From JABDMH01 sp965223105 (GTDB lineage Bacteria; Bacteroidota; Bacteroidia; Chitinophagales; Saprospiraceae), in contig OZ244987.1 of the NCBI GenBank assembly GCA_965223105.1, forward strand, positions 6,138,001-6,202,000: a stretch of 64,000 bases of DNA. The letters are read 5' to 3'. The notes beneath the pieces are model-generated. The model was given only the letters and a program-made list of their open reading frames with translations. It was not told the DNA's origin and did not search any database. Position numbers and translations under genes: made by a program. Shown in pieces: positions 27,701 through 34,775 of the stretch (position 1 is the stretch's first letter; each line of letters opens with the position of its first letter).

Positions 27701-28323
27701 TACTTCCGTGCAAAATCCAGTAGTACACGATTTACATCTTCCTGGCTCTTTCCTTTGCCATCCACATCATCCAGTCCTCGATGCCTCTGTAGCTCGATGT
27801 AGTAATCATCACCGAAGAGATCCAACCACCATTGCAGCAAAGTCTCAGCCTGCTCTAGGTCACCACTGAGAATCGTTTGTGGTATTTCAGCGGCAAGACA
27901 GCAACTGCTGGCGATCAAACCCTCATGATACTTTGTGAGCAATTCCTTATCAATTCTTGGATATTCACCGTATAGTCCTTCTATAAAGCCAAGGGAGCAG
28001 AGTTTCGACAAATTTTGATACCCGACCTCATTTTTTGCCAACAGCAATTGATGAAACCTGTGATCTCTTTCACCCAGTTTCCGGGCAAATGCCTTCTTAG
28101 TCCGATCTTTTACCAAATAGAACTCACACCCTACAATAGGTTTTAAGTTTCGTTTATGAGCCTCATTTACAAACTTGAAGGCTCCATACATATTTCCATG
28201 GTCGGTAAGTGCTACCCCCTTATGCCCGTCCATGACGGCTTTGTCCATCATGGTCTCGATGCGAGAAGCCCCATCTAAAAGCGAGTATTGAGTGTGACAG
28301 TGCAGGTGTAAAAAGTCGGGCAT
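24787..28323 (-). CDS. dnaE: DNA polymerase III alpha subunit
   Basis: The replicative polymerase catalytic subunit, 1178 residues. The N-terminal PHP domain (FLHLHCHTQYSLLDGA; ALTDHGNMYG) is followed by the polymerase core with GRGSAAGSAVAYCLGI and the PDIDIDF catalytic aspartates, then a helix-hairpin-helix segment and an OB fold (IAGIITQAMHGVNKRGN). PHP metal ligands look intact, so proofreading-like activity is possible. A -7 box lies just upstream. Confidence 0.98.
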   Translation of the reverse strand: MPDFLHLHCHTQYSLLDGASRIETMMDKAVMDGHKGVALTDHGNMYGAFKFVNEAHKRNLKPIVGCEFYLVKDRTKKAFARKLGERDHRFHQLLLAKNEVGYQNLSKLCSLGFIEGLYGEYPRIDKELLTKYHEGLIASSCCLAAEIPQTILSGDLEQAETLLQWWLDLFGDDYYIELQRHRGLDDVDGKGKSQEDVNRVLLDFARKYKVKVIATNDAHYVEERDWKPHDILLCINTGSKLEEEERFKFSSSDYYFKTRSEMGELFKDLPEALDNTLEIYDKVEPLNLTRDVLLPAFPLPQGFATQDDYLRHLTMTGAKRRYGTITSEIEERLSFELNVIKQSGYPGYFLIVQDLTNTARKMGVSVGPGRGSAAGSAVAYCLGITNIDPIEYDLLFERFLNPERISMPDIDIDFDDEGRSKVIDYVVEKYGRNQVAQIITYGSMAAKMSIRDVGRVLDLDLKEVDRISKTFPQQLGVSLQKVLANGGLPRSLKDTLNSDDIERAEKIIAMAQQDDLVGLTLRTAKELEGNIRNTGIHACGVIITPGDIRDFIPVATAKDADLLVTQFDNSVVEEAGLLKMDFLGLKTLSIIKDAIAIIKDRHGIDIDPDEIPLDDQKTFELFHRGDTIGIFQYESPGMRKHMVNLKPNKFEDLIAMNALYRPGPLQYIPNFIARKHGREKITYDLPEMEEILAETYGITVYQEQVMQLSQKLAGFSKGQADALRKGMGKKKKKIIDELYPLFAKGCTERGHPQDKIDKIWDDWQSFASYAFNKSHSTCYAYIAFQTAYLKAHYPAEFMASVLTHNKSDITKLNFFLRECKKLALEVLIPDVNESGINFRVNEKGQIRFGLSAMKNVGAAAVEALIEEREKNGPFHTFFDMLRRLNLRTVNKKCFENMIKGGALDCFTELHRAQYFAPSEKYETFIEHGLRYGQAYQQQKAENATSLFAGSDEVLIQEPAPPISEPWPTMEKLGKEKEIIGIYVSGHPLNTYKLELENFVNCELIHFDRVKANGRQLKIAGIITQAMHGVNKRGNGYCRFTMQDYNGSVELFLSRDIYQKYKGLIEIGQVIYIEGLFKTRYQSDELYFDPLIIKLLSSVGEELTKSITLKLPLHNITPEFVQSLDKICMEHRGKHPLRMVVYDDEKDVQLQFMSKSKHIRVDGLFVKELEKMGVPYKLN

Positions 28324-28342
28324 GAGTACAAGATTAGAATGA

Positions 28343-28350
28343 CAAATCTA
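28343..28350 (-). promoter_or_regulatory. Candidate -7 box (TAGATTTG) for dnaE
   Basis: TAGATTTG on the minus strand fits TAnnTTTG; predicted start of transcription is about 13 nt before the dnaE ATG. The expected -33 position reads TTTC rather than TTTG. Confidence 0.48.
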
Positions 28351-28502
28351 CAACGTAATGAATGGGTAAAGAAACATGAGAGAAAGATTGTATATGAAAA
28401 ATCGTTATTTGAGGTTAACAAATCTTCCGATTCAGACCGATCTTGAAGACAGGTGTGATATCAACTTTGCATGGTTGTTCGTTCCGCACCGTAGAAATCA
28501 GG

Positions 28503-29795
28503 TCATCTGATCATCCAACCATATCTCAAATAAAGCATACTTTGTATCAATCCCCGGCCTAATAAGAAGAGCAAAAGGGCCAGCCAAAGGCCGTGATTTC
28601 CCAGGGGTTGCTGAAGGGCATGATATAGGATGAGAAAAAGGGCCAGTGAGGCGAGCATGGCATTCCGCATGGTTCGTGACGCGGTCAAACCAATATAGAT
28701 TCCGTCCCAGATGTAACTGATGAACCCGGCAATAGGAAAGAAAATCATGTATACCATATATGCATCACCAACTGACCGGACCGCATCATCCTGGGTGAAA
28801 AAGGCAAAGATGCCCGTTCCATAAAATCCGTAGAGCAGGGCGAAAAGAATGGCAAGACCTAAACCCCAATACATACAAGACCAAATCATTTGGTTGACTT
28901 TACCTCGATCCTGTTTACCCTTATACTTCCCTATCAGACTCTCGGCTGCATAGGCAAATCCATCGATACCATATGACATCCAATTGACCATCTGAAGTAA
29001 AATGACGTTGACAGCTAAGATCAATGGGCCCGCCGCAGACGATTGGCTGTAAAAGAAACCAAACACAAAAGTGAGCGACAGGGTACGAATGAATAAGTCA
29101 ATGTTTATCTGGAAGAATCCTTTAAATGCGTGAAGATCTTCGGCTAGTTTCAGACTCAAATGTTGCAGATACTTATTATATCGTCTTTTCAAAAGTATGA
29201 TCCCCACAATAAGTCCTAAATACTGGGCAATCAGCGTACCCCAGGCAGCTCCAGCAATGCCATAATCCATATGGACAATCAAGAAATAGCTCAGTAGGAT
29301 ATTGGCAACATTAACGGCTATGGTCAGATAGAGCGGATACTTGGCGTTTTGCATCCCAAAAAACCAACCCAGAATCACATAAGAAAGCAGGCTGGCCGGT
29401 GCTGCCCAGATTCTGATACGAAAATAGAGCCCTACCATTTCCACTTGAGTTGGATCAACCTGAAATAAGCGAATGCTCACCCATTCAATAGGTAGTTGCA
29501 GAATGATCAATAACAGTCCCAAAACAAAGGCTACCAGCCCAGCACGACTGAATGTATTGCTGATTAGTAAAACATTCTTTGCTCCATAAGCCTGCGCAGT
29601 TATCCCGGTAGTACCCATCCGTAAGAATCCAAAATTCCAATAGATGAAGTTGAATAGCATCGATGCGATTCCAACCGCTCCCAAATGCCGTGCAGATAAT
29701 TGACCCATCAGTGCGGTGTCGATCGAACTGAGCAAGGGCACTGATATATTACTGATGATATTCGGAATAGCTAGTCGGAGAATCTCCCGGTTCAT
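28503..29795 (-). CDS. MATE-family efflux transporter (DinF-like)
   Basis: A 430-residue inner-membrane protein with twelve hydrophobic segments in two homologous halves, starting with the family pattern AIPNIISNISVPLLSSIDTALMGQL. MATE proteins export drugs or metabolites using Na+ or H+ gradients; the DinF subgroup is the nearest by eye. Substrate unknown. It is divergent from the PASTA gene and upstream of dnaE, which has its own -7 box. Confidence 0.93.
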   Translation of the reverse strand: MNREILRLAIPNIISNISVPLLSSIDTALMGQLSARHLGAVGIASMLFNFIYWNFGFLRMGTTGITAQAYGAKNVLLISNTFSRAGLVAFVLGLLLIILQLPIEWVSIRLFQVDPTQVEMVGLYFRIRIWAAPASLLSYVILGWFFGMQNAKYPLYLTIAVNVANILLSYFLIVHMDYGIAGAAWGTLIAQYLGLIVGIILLKRRYNKYLQHLSLKLAEDLHAFKGFFQINIDLFIRTLSLTFVFGFFYSQSSAAGPLILAVNVILLQMVNWMSYGIDGFAYAAESLIGKYKGKQDRGKVNQMIWSCMYWGLGLAILFALLYGFYGTGIFAFFTQDDAVRSVGDAYMVYMIFFPIAGFISYIWDGIYIGLTASRTMRNAMLASLALFLILYHALQQPLGNHGLWLALLLFLLGRGLIQSMLYLRYGWMIR

Positions 29796-29821
29796 CTTGG
29801 CTTCATAATGAAGTGACCGAA

Positions 29822-29829
29822 CAAAGGTA
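29822..29829 (-). promoter_or_regulatory. Candidate -7 box (TACCTTTG) for the MATE gene
   Basis: TACCTTTG on the minus strand, about 20 nt leader to the ATG at 29795. No TTTG at the -33 distance. Confidence 0.43.
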
Positions 29830-29950
29830 ATACCATAAACGACAAGCTAAATAGGTAGCATCACCTAAGGACCTCCCGTCCATAAATCTCAGTATAGCAT
29901 ATTATTAAATATGTGCATAAAATTATATATATAGGTAATGATTTTAAGTT

Positions 29951-29958
29951 TACCTTTG
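29951..29958 (+). promoter_or_regulatory. Candidate -7 box (TACCTTTG) for the PASTA gene
   Basis: TACCTTTG on the + strand, predicting a leader of about 64 nt before ATG 30029. It lies in an AT-rich divergent intergenic region. Confidence 0.43.
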
Positions 29959-30028
29959 AGATTCATTAGCTACTTCTAAAGCAATCTACCAGATCAAATA
30001 CTTCAGTGGTTTCATTCGTTAATTGCCT

Positions 30029-30805
30029 ATGATTTGGAGAAATCTCGGCTTGATTGCCATTTTTCTGTTGGGATGCCTGCTTATTGTAATCCTCGGTTTG
30101 CGTTGGTACACTCATCACGGTCAATCTTTAATCCTTCCTGACTATACCGGTCAGCCCCTCGAGCGAGCTCAGAAGGATGCGAAAGAAAAATCATTTGAGA
30201 TCAAAACCATTGACTCAATTTTCATCGTGGGCCAGGATGGTGGTATTATACTCGATCAAAGCCCTCCAGCGGCTAGTCGTGTTAAGCAGCGTAGAAAGAT
30301 CTACGTAACCGTATCAAAATACAGTGCTGTTCAAATTCCGGTTAGCAGATTGCCCATTCTATATGGTAAGAGTTATGAGCGGAAAAAAAGGGAGCTTAGC
30401 CAAGGCTTCGAAATCAATACCAAGGTGATCGGAAGAAAATTTGATGCAGGAGAACCAGATCATATTCTTGAGGTGATCTATAACGGACAGACCCTTATTG
30501 ACGGCAATCAGCGAAAAGACCACGTTATGATAGATAAGGGCGGCACACTGGAAATGATTTTGAGTAAATCTACAGGAGGGTCTGTCACCATGCCCGATGT
30601 ATCCTGTAAGATGTATGATGAAGCCAGATTTCTGCTGCAATCCTTACAACTACACGTTGGCGAAGAAGTTTCATCTTCTGACGTTAGGAATCCGGGAACT
30701 GCCTACGTATGGAGACAAGATCCCGACCCTAAGAGTCGGGTCTACACGGGCGATACCGTTACTCTTTACCTCACAGCAGACCGCCCTTCTGATTGCAATC
30801 CATGA
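30029..30805 (+). CDS. Membrane-anchored protein with three PASTA domains
   Basis: One N-terminal transmembrane helix (LGLIAIFLLGCLLIVILGL) and three PASTA repeats: LPDYTGQPLERAQ..., VQIPVSRLPILYGKS... and VTMPDVSCKMYDEARFL..., each closing with a YVTVS/LYLT-like strand. PASTA domains bind peptidoglycan or divisome partners; here there is no kinase or transpeptidase domain, a form common in Bacteroidota. ATG 30029 is preferred to TTG 30023. The following T9SS gene starts inside its stop codon (ATGA), so they are translationally coupled. Confidence 0.92.
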   Translation: MIWRNLGLIAIFLLGCLLIVILGLRWYTHHGQSLILPDYTGQPLERAQKDAKEKSFEIKTIDSIFIVGQDGGIILDQSPPAASRVKQRRKIYVTVSKYSAVQIPVSRLPILYGKSYERKKRELSQGFEINTKVIGRKFDAGEPDHILEVIYNGQTLIDGNQRKDHVMIDKGGTLEMILSKSTGGSVTMPDVSCKMYDEARFLLQSLQLHVGEEVSSSDVRNPGTAYVWRQDPDPKSRVYTGDTVTLYLTADRPSDCNP

Positions 30806-32985
30806 ATTCTTTAAAATCTAAGTACCGCAAAGCCCTTGTCGCATGGTCGATTCTAACTTTTATGCTTTGTCTGTCTTCTACCCATGCACAGCCCAGTGAA
30901 CGTGCATTGGTCTACAACCCATCACTTGGTTGGCATGTCGACCATGCTCGCACCCTGCAACAAAATGTGTTGAAGCTGTACATCAAGGAAAAAGGAAGTA
31001 TTACATTTTGTGATTTCGCTAGTTTGACCAACGTTACAGTGGATTCCATCGCTGTCAGTGCTTGCAACGAATTAAGATTGGGGCACTTATCTTCATCCGA
31101 CAGCTGCTTCACCTACACGAGTGATGGTAATGGCACTGGAATTGATGTGCTTTGTCTCTCGATTTGCGACACCAATGACGTTTGTATGGAGCTTGAAGTC
31201 CGGGCAACTGTTGCCGCCACGGTTGGCTTACCGATTGTGGATGATTTCTCCCATACTGGTCCAGCACCTGACTCCAATCTTTGGCTCGATCAAGATGTAT
31301 TTATTAACCAGACATTGGCTTACCAGCCTCTTTCGATAGGGATTGCCACTTTTGATGGTCTCGATGGTCAAGGAGCTCCATACCCCGGTGGACCTGCTTT
31401 TGCGGATGCGCTGACCTCAGCATTCGTTGATCTCAGTAGTACCGGTGAACCCATTTACCTGAGCTTTTACATTCAGCCAAAAGGTCTGGGTTTGATCCCA
31501 AAGGAAAGGGATAGTCTGGTAGTGGATTTTAAGAACCCTAATCAGACCTGGACCAGGGTATGGGCGCATGAGGGCCTACCCGATGGATTTGCTGCGGGCA
31601 AGAATCCGCCTCCTTTTGCGTACCATCGCATTGAAATCACACCACCTTTTTTGCATGAGGCTTTCCAGTTCAGGTTCCGGAATAAAGCAAAAAACGAAGG
31701 ACTGCAGGAACTATGGCATGTGGACTATGTAAGGCTAGGCAATAACGACATAACCAGGGAAGTATTTAGAGACATAGCTTTTAGTCGTCCGCCAAAACCG
31801 GTGCTTGATCCCTACACCAGCATGCCATCTAGTCATTTCATTCCTGAGGAAACCCGGCGAAATGTAATCAGTAGTCTGTATAATTTCGACCAGTTTAATG
31901 TGGGTATGAACGATCCGACCATAACGGTAAGCCATCAAGGAGCCATATTGATGTCGCGCACTTTCATTGAACCGGTATCCAAGTGGACGCTGGAACCGGG
32001 TGCGATCACTTTTGATTTCGACCTCAACGATGGCGGATCGATGAACTATGAAACACTGCAGGATGGCCTGGTCGATATCATCCAGCCCGGTGACAATTAT
32101 CAAATCAGTACCCAGCTGACCTTCAGTCGTGGTGACGAGATCATTGGCGCACAACGCAATAATACCGTAACAAGGGTTACGTCCTTCGATAATTATTTTG
32201 CTTATGATGACGGCACTGCCGAGTCGGCAATTATTGACCGGGGCACCGGTAGCCAGCGAACAACCATTGCCATTGAATTTCATGCCAACACAGACGATCG
32301 TCTGCAAGGTGTACAATTTATGTTTCCTCACATCGAGGGGGATATCAGTAGTCAACGTTTTAATCTGATGGTTTGGATAGATAGTCTGGACGAGGAACCG
32401 GAATACATGCTAACTTCGGTGAAACCCTATTATCCTGATCAATTTTTTGATACCCTGCAAGGATATACCACCTATGCTCTCCGGGATACGAATGATGAAA
32501 AAACCTTCCTCGCTATTCCTTCTGGGAAATTCTACATTGGTTATGAGCAAGTCGACCTCTCAGGGGTAAAGATCTCAGTCGGATTTGATCTTAACTCATC
32601 AGATGGTACGGACTTTTTCTATTTCAATGTGGGAGATGGGTGGAATCTGGTCGGCAATTCGGGGGTTTTGCGGCAAGGTGCCTTGATGCTAAGACCCGTC
32701 ATGGGTAATGAGCCAGTCATTCCTACTTCCATTGGGGAAACACCGATTAGTCAAGTGCAGATTTTCCCTAATCCATCGAGTGGACTTGTTCACCTACAGC
32801 CCAGTCTCTCAAACCCAGCAAATTGGAGACTTAGTGTTTTCGATATGAGTGGAAGGATAATCGTGAGCCGTAAATTTACCAGTACACTGGATCTCACTGC
32901 TCATCCTCCTGGGCCCTATTTCCTTTTGCTCCGAAATCATATCAGCGGCCAGCAAATATTTTCAAAAATCGTCCTTTCTCGATAA
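30802..32985 (+). CDS. Large T9SS-secreted protein of unknown function
   Basis: Signal peptide (WSILTFMLCLSSTHAQ), roughly 600 residues rich in beta strands, and a C-terminal Por sorting domain (VQIFPNPSSGLVHL ... SVFDMSGRIIVSRKF ... PYFLLLRN ... KIVLSR). No catalytic motif was recognised; segments such as FAYDDGTAESA and the jelly-roll-like FDGLDGQGAPY region recur in Bacteroidota surface proteins. The start is ATG 30802, overlapping the PASTA gene stop by 4 bp, rather than the TTG at 30793. The rhodanese gene follows after 8 bp. Confidence 0.9.
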   Translation: MNSLKSKYRKALVAWSILTFMLCLSSTHAQPSERALVYNPSLGWHVDHARTLQQNVLKLYIKEKGSITFCDFASLTNVTVDSIAVSACNELRLGHLSSSDSCFTYTSDGNGTGIDVLCLSICDTNDVCMELEVRATVAATVGLPIVDDFSHTGPAPDSNLWLDQDVFINQTLAYQPLSIGIATFDGLDGQGAPYPGGPAFADALTSAFVDLSSTGEPIYLSFYIQPKGLGLIPKERDSLVVDFKNPNQTWTRVWAHEGLPDGFAAGKNPPPFAYHRIEITPPFLHEAFQFRFRNKAKNEGLQELWHVDYVRLGNNDITREVFRDIAFSRPPKPVLDPYTSMPSSHFIPEETRRNVISSLYNFDQFNVGMNDPTITVSHQGAILMSRTFIEPVSKWTLEPGAITFDFDLNDGGSMNYETLQDGLVDIIQPGDNYQISTQLTFSRGDEIIGAQRNNTVTRVTSFDNYFAYDDGTAESAIIDRGTGSQRTTIAIEFHANTDDRLQGVQFMFPHIEGDISSQRFNLMVWIDSLDEEPEYMLTSVKPYYPDQFFDTLQGYTTYALRDTNDEKTFLAIPSGKFYIGYEQVDLSGVKISVGFDLNSSDGTDFFYFNVGDGWNLVGNSGVLRQGALMLRPVMGNEPVIPTSIGETPISQVQIFPNPSSGLVHLQPSLSNPANWRLSVFDMSGRIIVSRKFTSTLDLTAHPPGPYFLLLRNHISGQQIFSKIVLSR

Positions 32986-32993
32986 ATTAGCGC

Positions 32994-33302
32994 ATGGATA
33001 TCACGGTTTCGCAACTCAAAGAGAAAATTGATGCCGGTGAAGAGTTCGTGCTGATAGACGTACGCGAGCCTAGGGAGCATGATGAGTTTAACATTGGTGG
33101 CAAGCTGATTCCCTTAGCCAGTATTCCCCGGGCTGTAGAGGATTTGATGGAGCACAAGGAAGATGAAATTGTACTCTACTGTAGGTCGGGAAACCGAAGT
33201 GGCCAGGCAAAGCACTTTCTCCAGCAATTTGGTTTTACAAAATTGCGCAATCTTGAGGGAGGCATGGTGGCATGGAAGAAAATGATGAGCGAACTGGCCT
33301 AG
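32994..33302 (+). CDS. Rhodanese-like domain protein
   Basis: A single cytoplasmic rhodanese domain (102 residues): FVLIDVREPREHDEFNIGGKLIPL and the active-site loop LYCRSGNRS with the sulfur-carrying Cys, then LEGGMVAWKK. Single-domain rhodaneses carry persulfide sulfur for cofactor or tRNA thiolation. It lies 8 bp after the T9SS gene, presumably in one operon. Confidence 0.95.
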   Translation: MDITVSQLKEKIDAGEEFVLIDVREPREHDEFNIGGKLIPLASIPRAVEDLMEHKEDEIVLYCRSGNRSGQAKHFLQQFGFTKLRNLEGGMVAWKKMMSELA

Positions 33303-33353
33303 GAAGATTCGCCTATTGCTTCTTTGGTATATTGATTGCACTTTTATGGTGTA

Positions 33354-33677
33354 ATGAATCCAAAATTTACACATTCGATCATTATCGAGTTTCTGTACGG
33401 CATTGATTCGCTCGATCCGCTACATCAGTTGGAGGATAAACTGGCCTATGCACTAGATCGCTCAGACATCGGTTATCATGATGGTCATGAAATCGCTATG
33501 GATGATTCACATGGGCGATTGTTTTTGTATGGGACCAATGCCGAACAGGTGTATAAACTCATTGAACCGATTTTGTTTGAGGTGGACTGGATGGATGGTG
33601 CTCAGGTATTCTTGCGCTTTGGAGATTGGCGAGATAAATCAGCTAAGGAGATTGAGTTTGTCCTGGAGAGAGTGTAA
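33354..33677 (+). CDS. Small hypothetical protein
   Basis: A 107-residue soluble protein starting at ATG 33354 (an upstream TTG at 33336 is less likely). It looks like a compact alpha/beta fold: HSIIIEFLYG, RLFLYGTNAEQVYKLIEPIL, AQVFLRFGDWRD. No motif is recognised. It follows the rhodanese gene by 51 bp and converges on the thioredoxin-like gene. Confidence 0.72.
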   Translation: MNPKFTHSIIIEFLYGIDSLDPLHQLEDKLAYALDRSDIGYHDGHEIAMDDSHGRLFLYGTNAEQVYKLIEPILFEVDWMDGAQVFLRFGDWRDKSAKEIEFVLERV

Positions 33678-33695
33678 CATACTGCAGAGAAATAT

Positions 33696-34724
33696 CTAAT
33701 CTCCAATATGCTCCCACAATTTGAAGAACAACTCCTTCCAATGCTCATGATGAACGGCAATCTCCGGGTCATCCGCTTCGTACATATGTTCAAGCATCAC
33801 CAGTTGGCGGGGTGACAATAGGTGATCAGCTTTCTTGCCTCTACCGAGTAATGCATTCACTCTCATTGACTGCATGGGGCTCATGGGTACATAGCGGTAC
33901 AAGGTTTGTGAAAGGTGGTATTTGGGTGTTTTGTCAAGATGAAATCGACCTGCCACTGAGACATGCTTGGTTGTGGCTATTTTCTTTGCCTCCAATGCCT
34001 GCTGTTCGTCGTGTGCATAGATTCGATCTGCACATCTAACAGATCTGCCATGATCGATGACATCTTCTAGTGAAGTTTTCTTAGGATTGAAATAAACATT
34101 CACTACTTCCCGTCCATCCATGAATCCGGCTTCGGTTTTAACCACACCATCCAAGGTACCAAGTTCGCGTTCCCCGGTCCAAAAACAATACATGCTGAGG
34201 GTTGTCTTTTCCAATCCCGCTTCTCCGCCTCTTAGCTCCTCAAGCACCAGCGACAGATAATCTGGCACTGGATGATCAATTTTTTCAAGCGCTTGCATCA
34301 TGTAATCAACGAGACTAGAGGGTGTGTATCTACTATTTAAGCGAGGAAGTACTTCATTCTTATCGGAATCAACTATTCTAATCACTGGGTTGTTCCAACT
34401 TGGCTCCTGATAATATGCCAGCACTTCGGCATCTGGACCCTTACGATTGTTAAAAATTGCCAGTGGTACAAACAACGATTCGACAGCTTCAACCAACAAA
34501 GGATGACTCAGCACCTCATTGCCATATCGCTTACAGGTGGCACAACCCGGCACTTCCTGAAAGAGAATCAGGATGGGCTTACCAGTTTCTCTGGCCAAGG
34601 TGCGAGCATCCTCCAGATTACGCAACCAGTTCACCTTCCCAAGCTCCTCGGGGGTATCGTTGGTGGTCGAGGCTGGCAGATTGGTGAGGATGGCAGAAAG
34701 TATTGCGATAAATAACGTGCTCAT
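33696..34724 (-). CDS. Thioredoxin-like/MsrA-like fusion protein (VPGC motif)
   Basis: Signal peptide-like N-terminus, then a thioredoxin-fold domain with ILILFQEVPGCATCKRYG, resembling the VPGUxxT thioredoxin-like (seleno)protein family with Cys in place of selenocysteine. The C-terminal half (about 180-300) resembles peptide methionine sulfoxide reductase A: YCFWTGE for GCFWxxE, then VKTEAGFMDGREVVNVYFNP and a terminal KYHLSQTLYRY. The combination suggests an extracytoplasmic thiol-based repair or redox role. MsrA resemblance is by eye only. It diverges from the Lhr-like helicase. Confidence 0.78.
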   Translation of the reverse strand: MSTLFIAILSAILTNLPASTTNDTPEELGKVNWLRNLEDARTLARETGKPILILFQEVPGCATCKRYGNEVLSHPLLVEAVESLFVPLAIFNNRKGPDAEVLAYYQEPSWNNPVIRIVDSDKNEVLPRLNSRYTPSSLVDYMMQALEKIDHPVPDYLSLVLEELRGGEAGLEKTTLSMYCFWTGERELGTLDGVVKTEAGFMDGREVVNVYFNPKKTSLEDVIDHGRSVRCADRIYAHDEQQALEAKKIATTKHVSVAGRFHLDKTPKYHLSQTLYRYVPMSPMQSMRVNALLGRGKKADHLLSPRQLVMLEHMYEADDPEIAVHHEHWKELFFKLWEHIGD

Positions 34725-34775
34725 TATGATTCACTTTGATCTCAGAAAGTTACTAATATTGGTTTTCGTCACATC

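Noticed and set aside
31735..32355. 206-codon antisense frame within the T9SS gene
   Set aside because: It is fully contained in a well-supported gene on the opposite strand and shows no recognisable motif.
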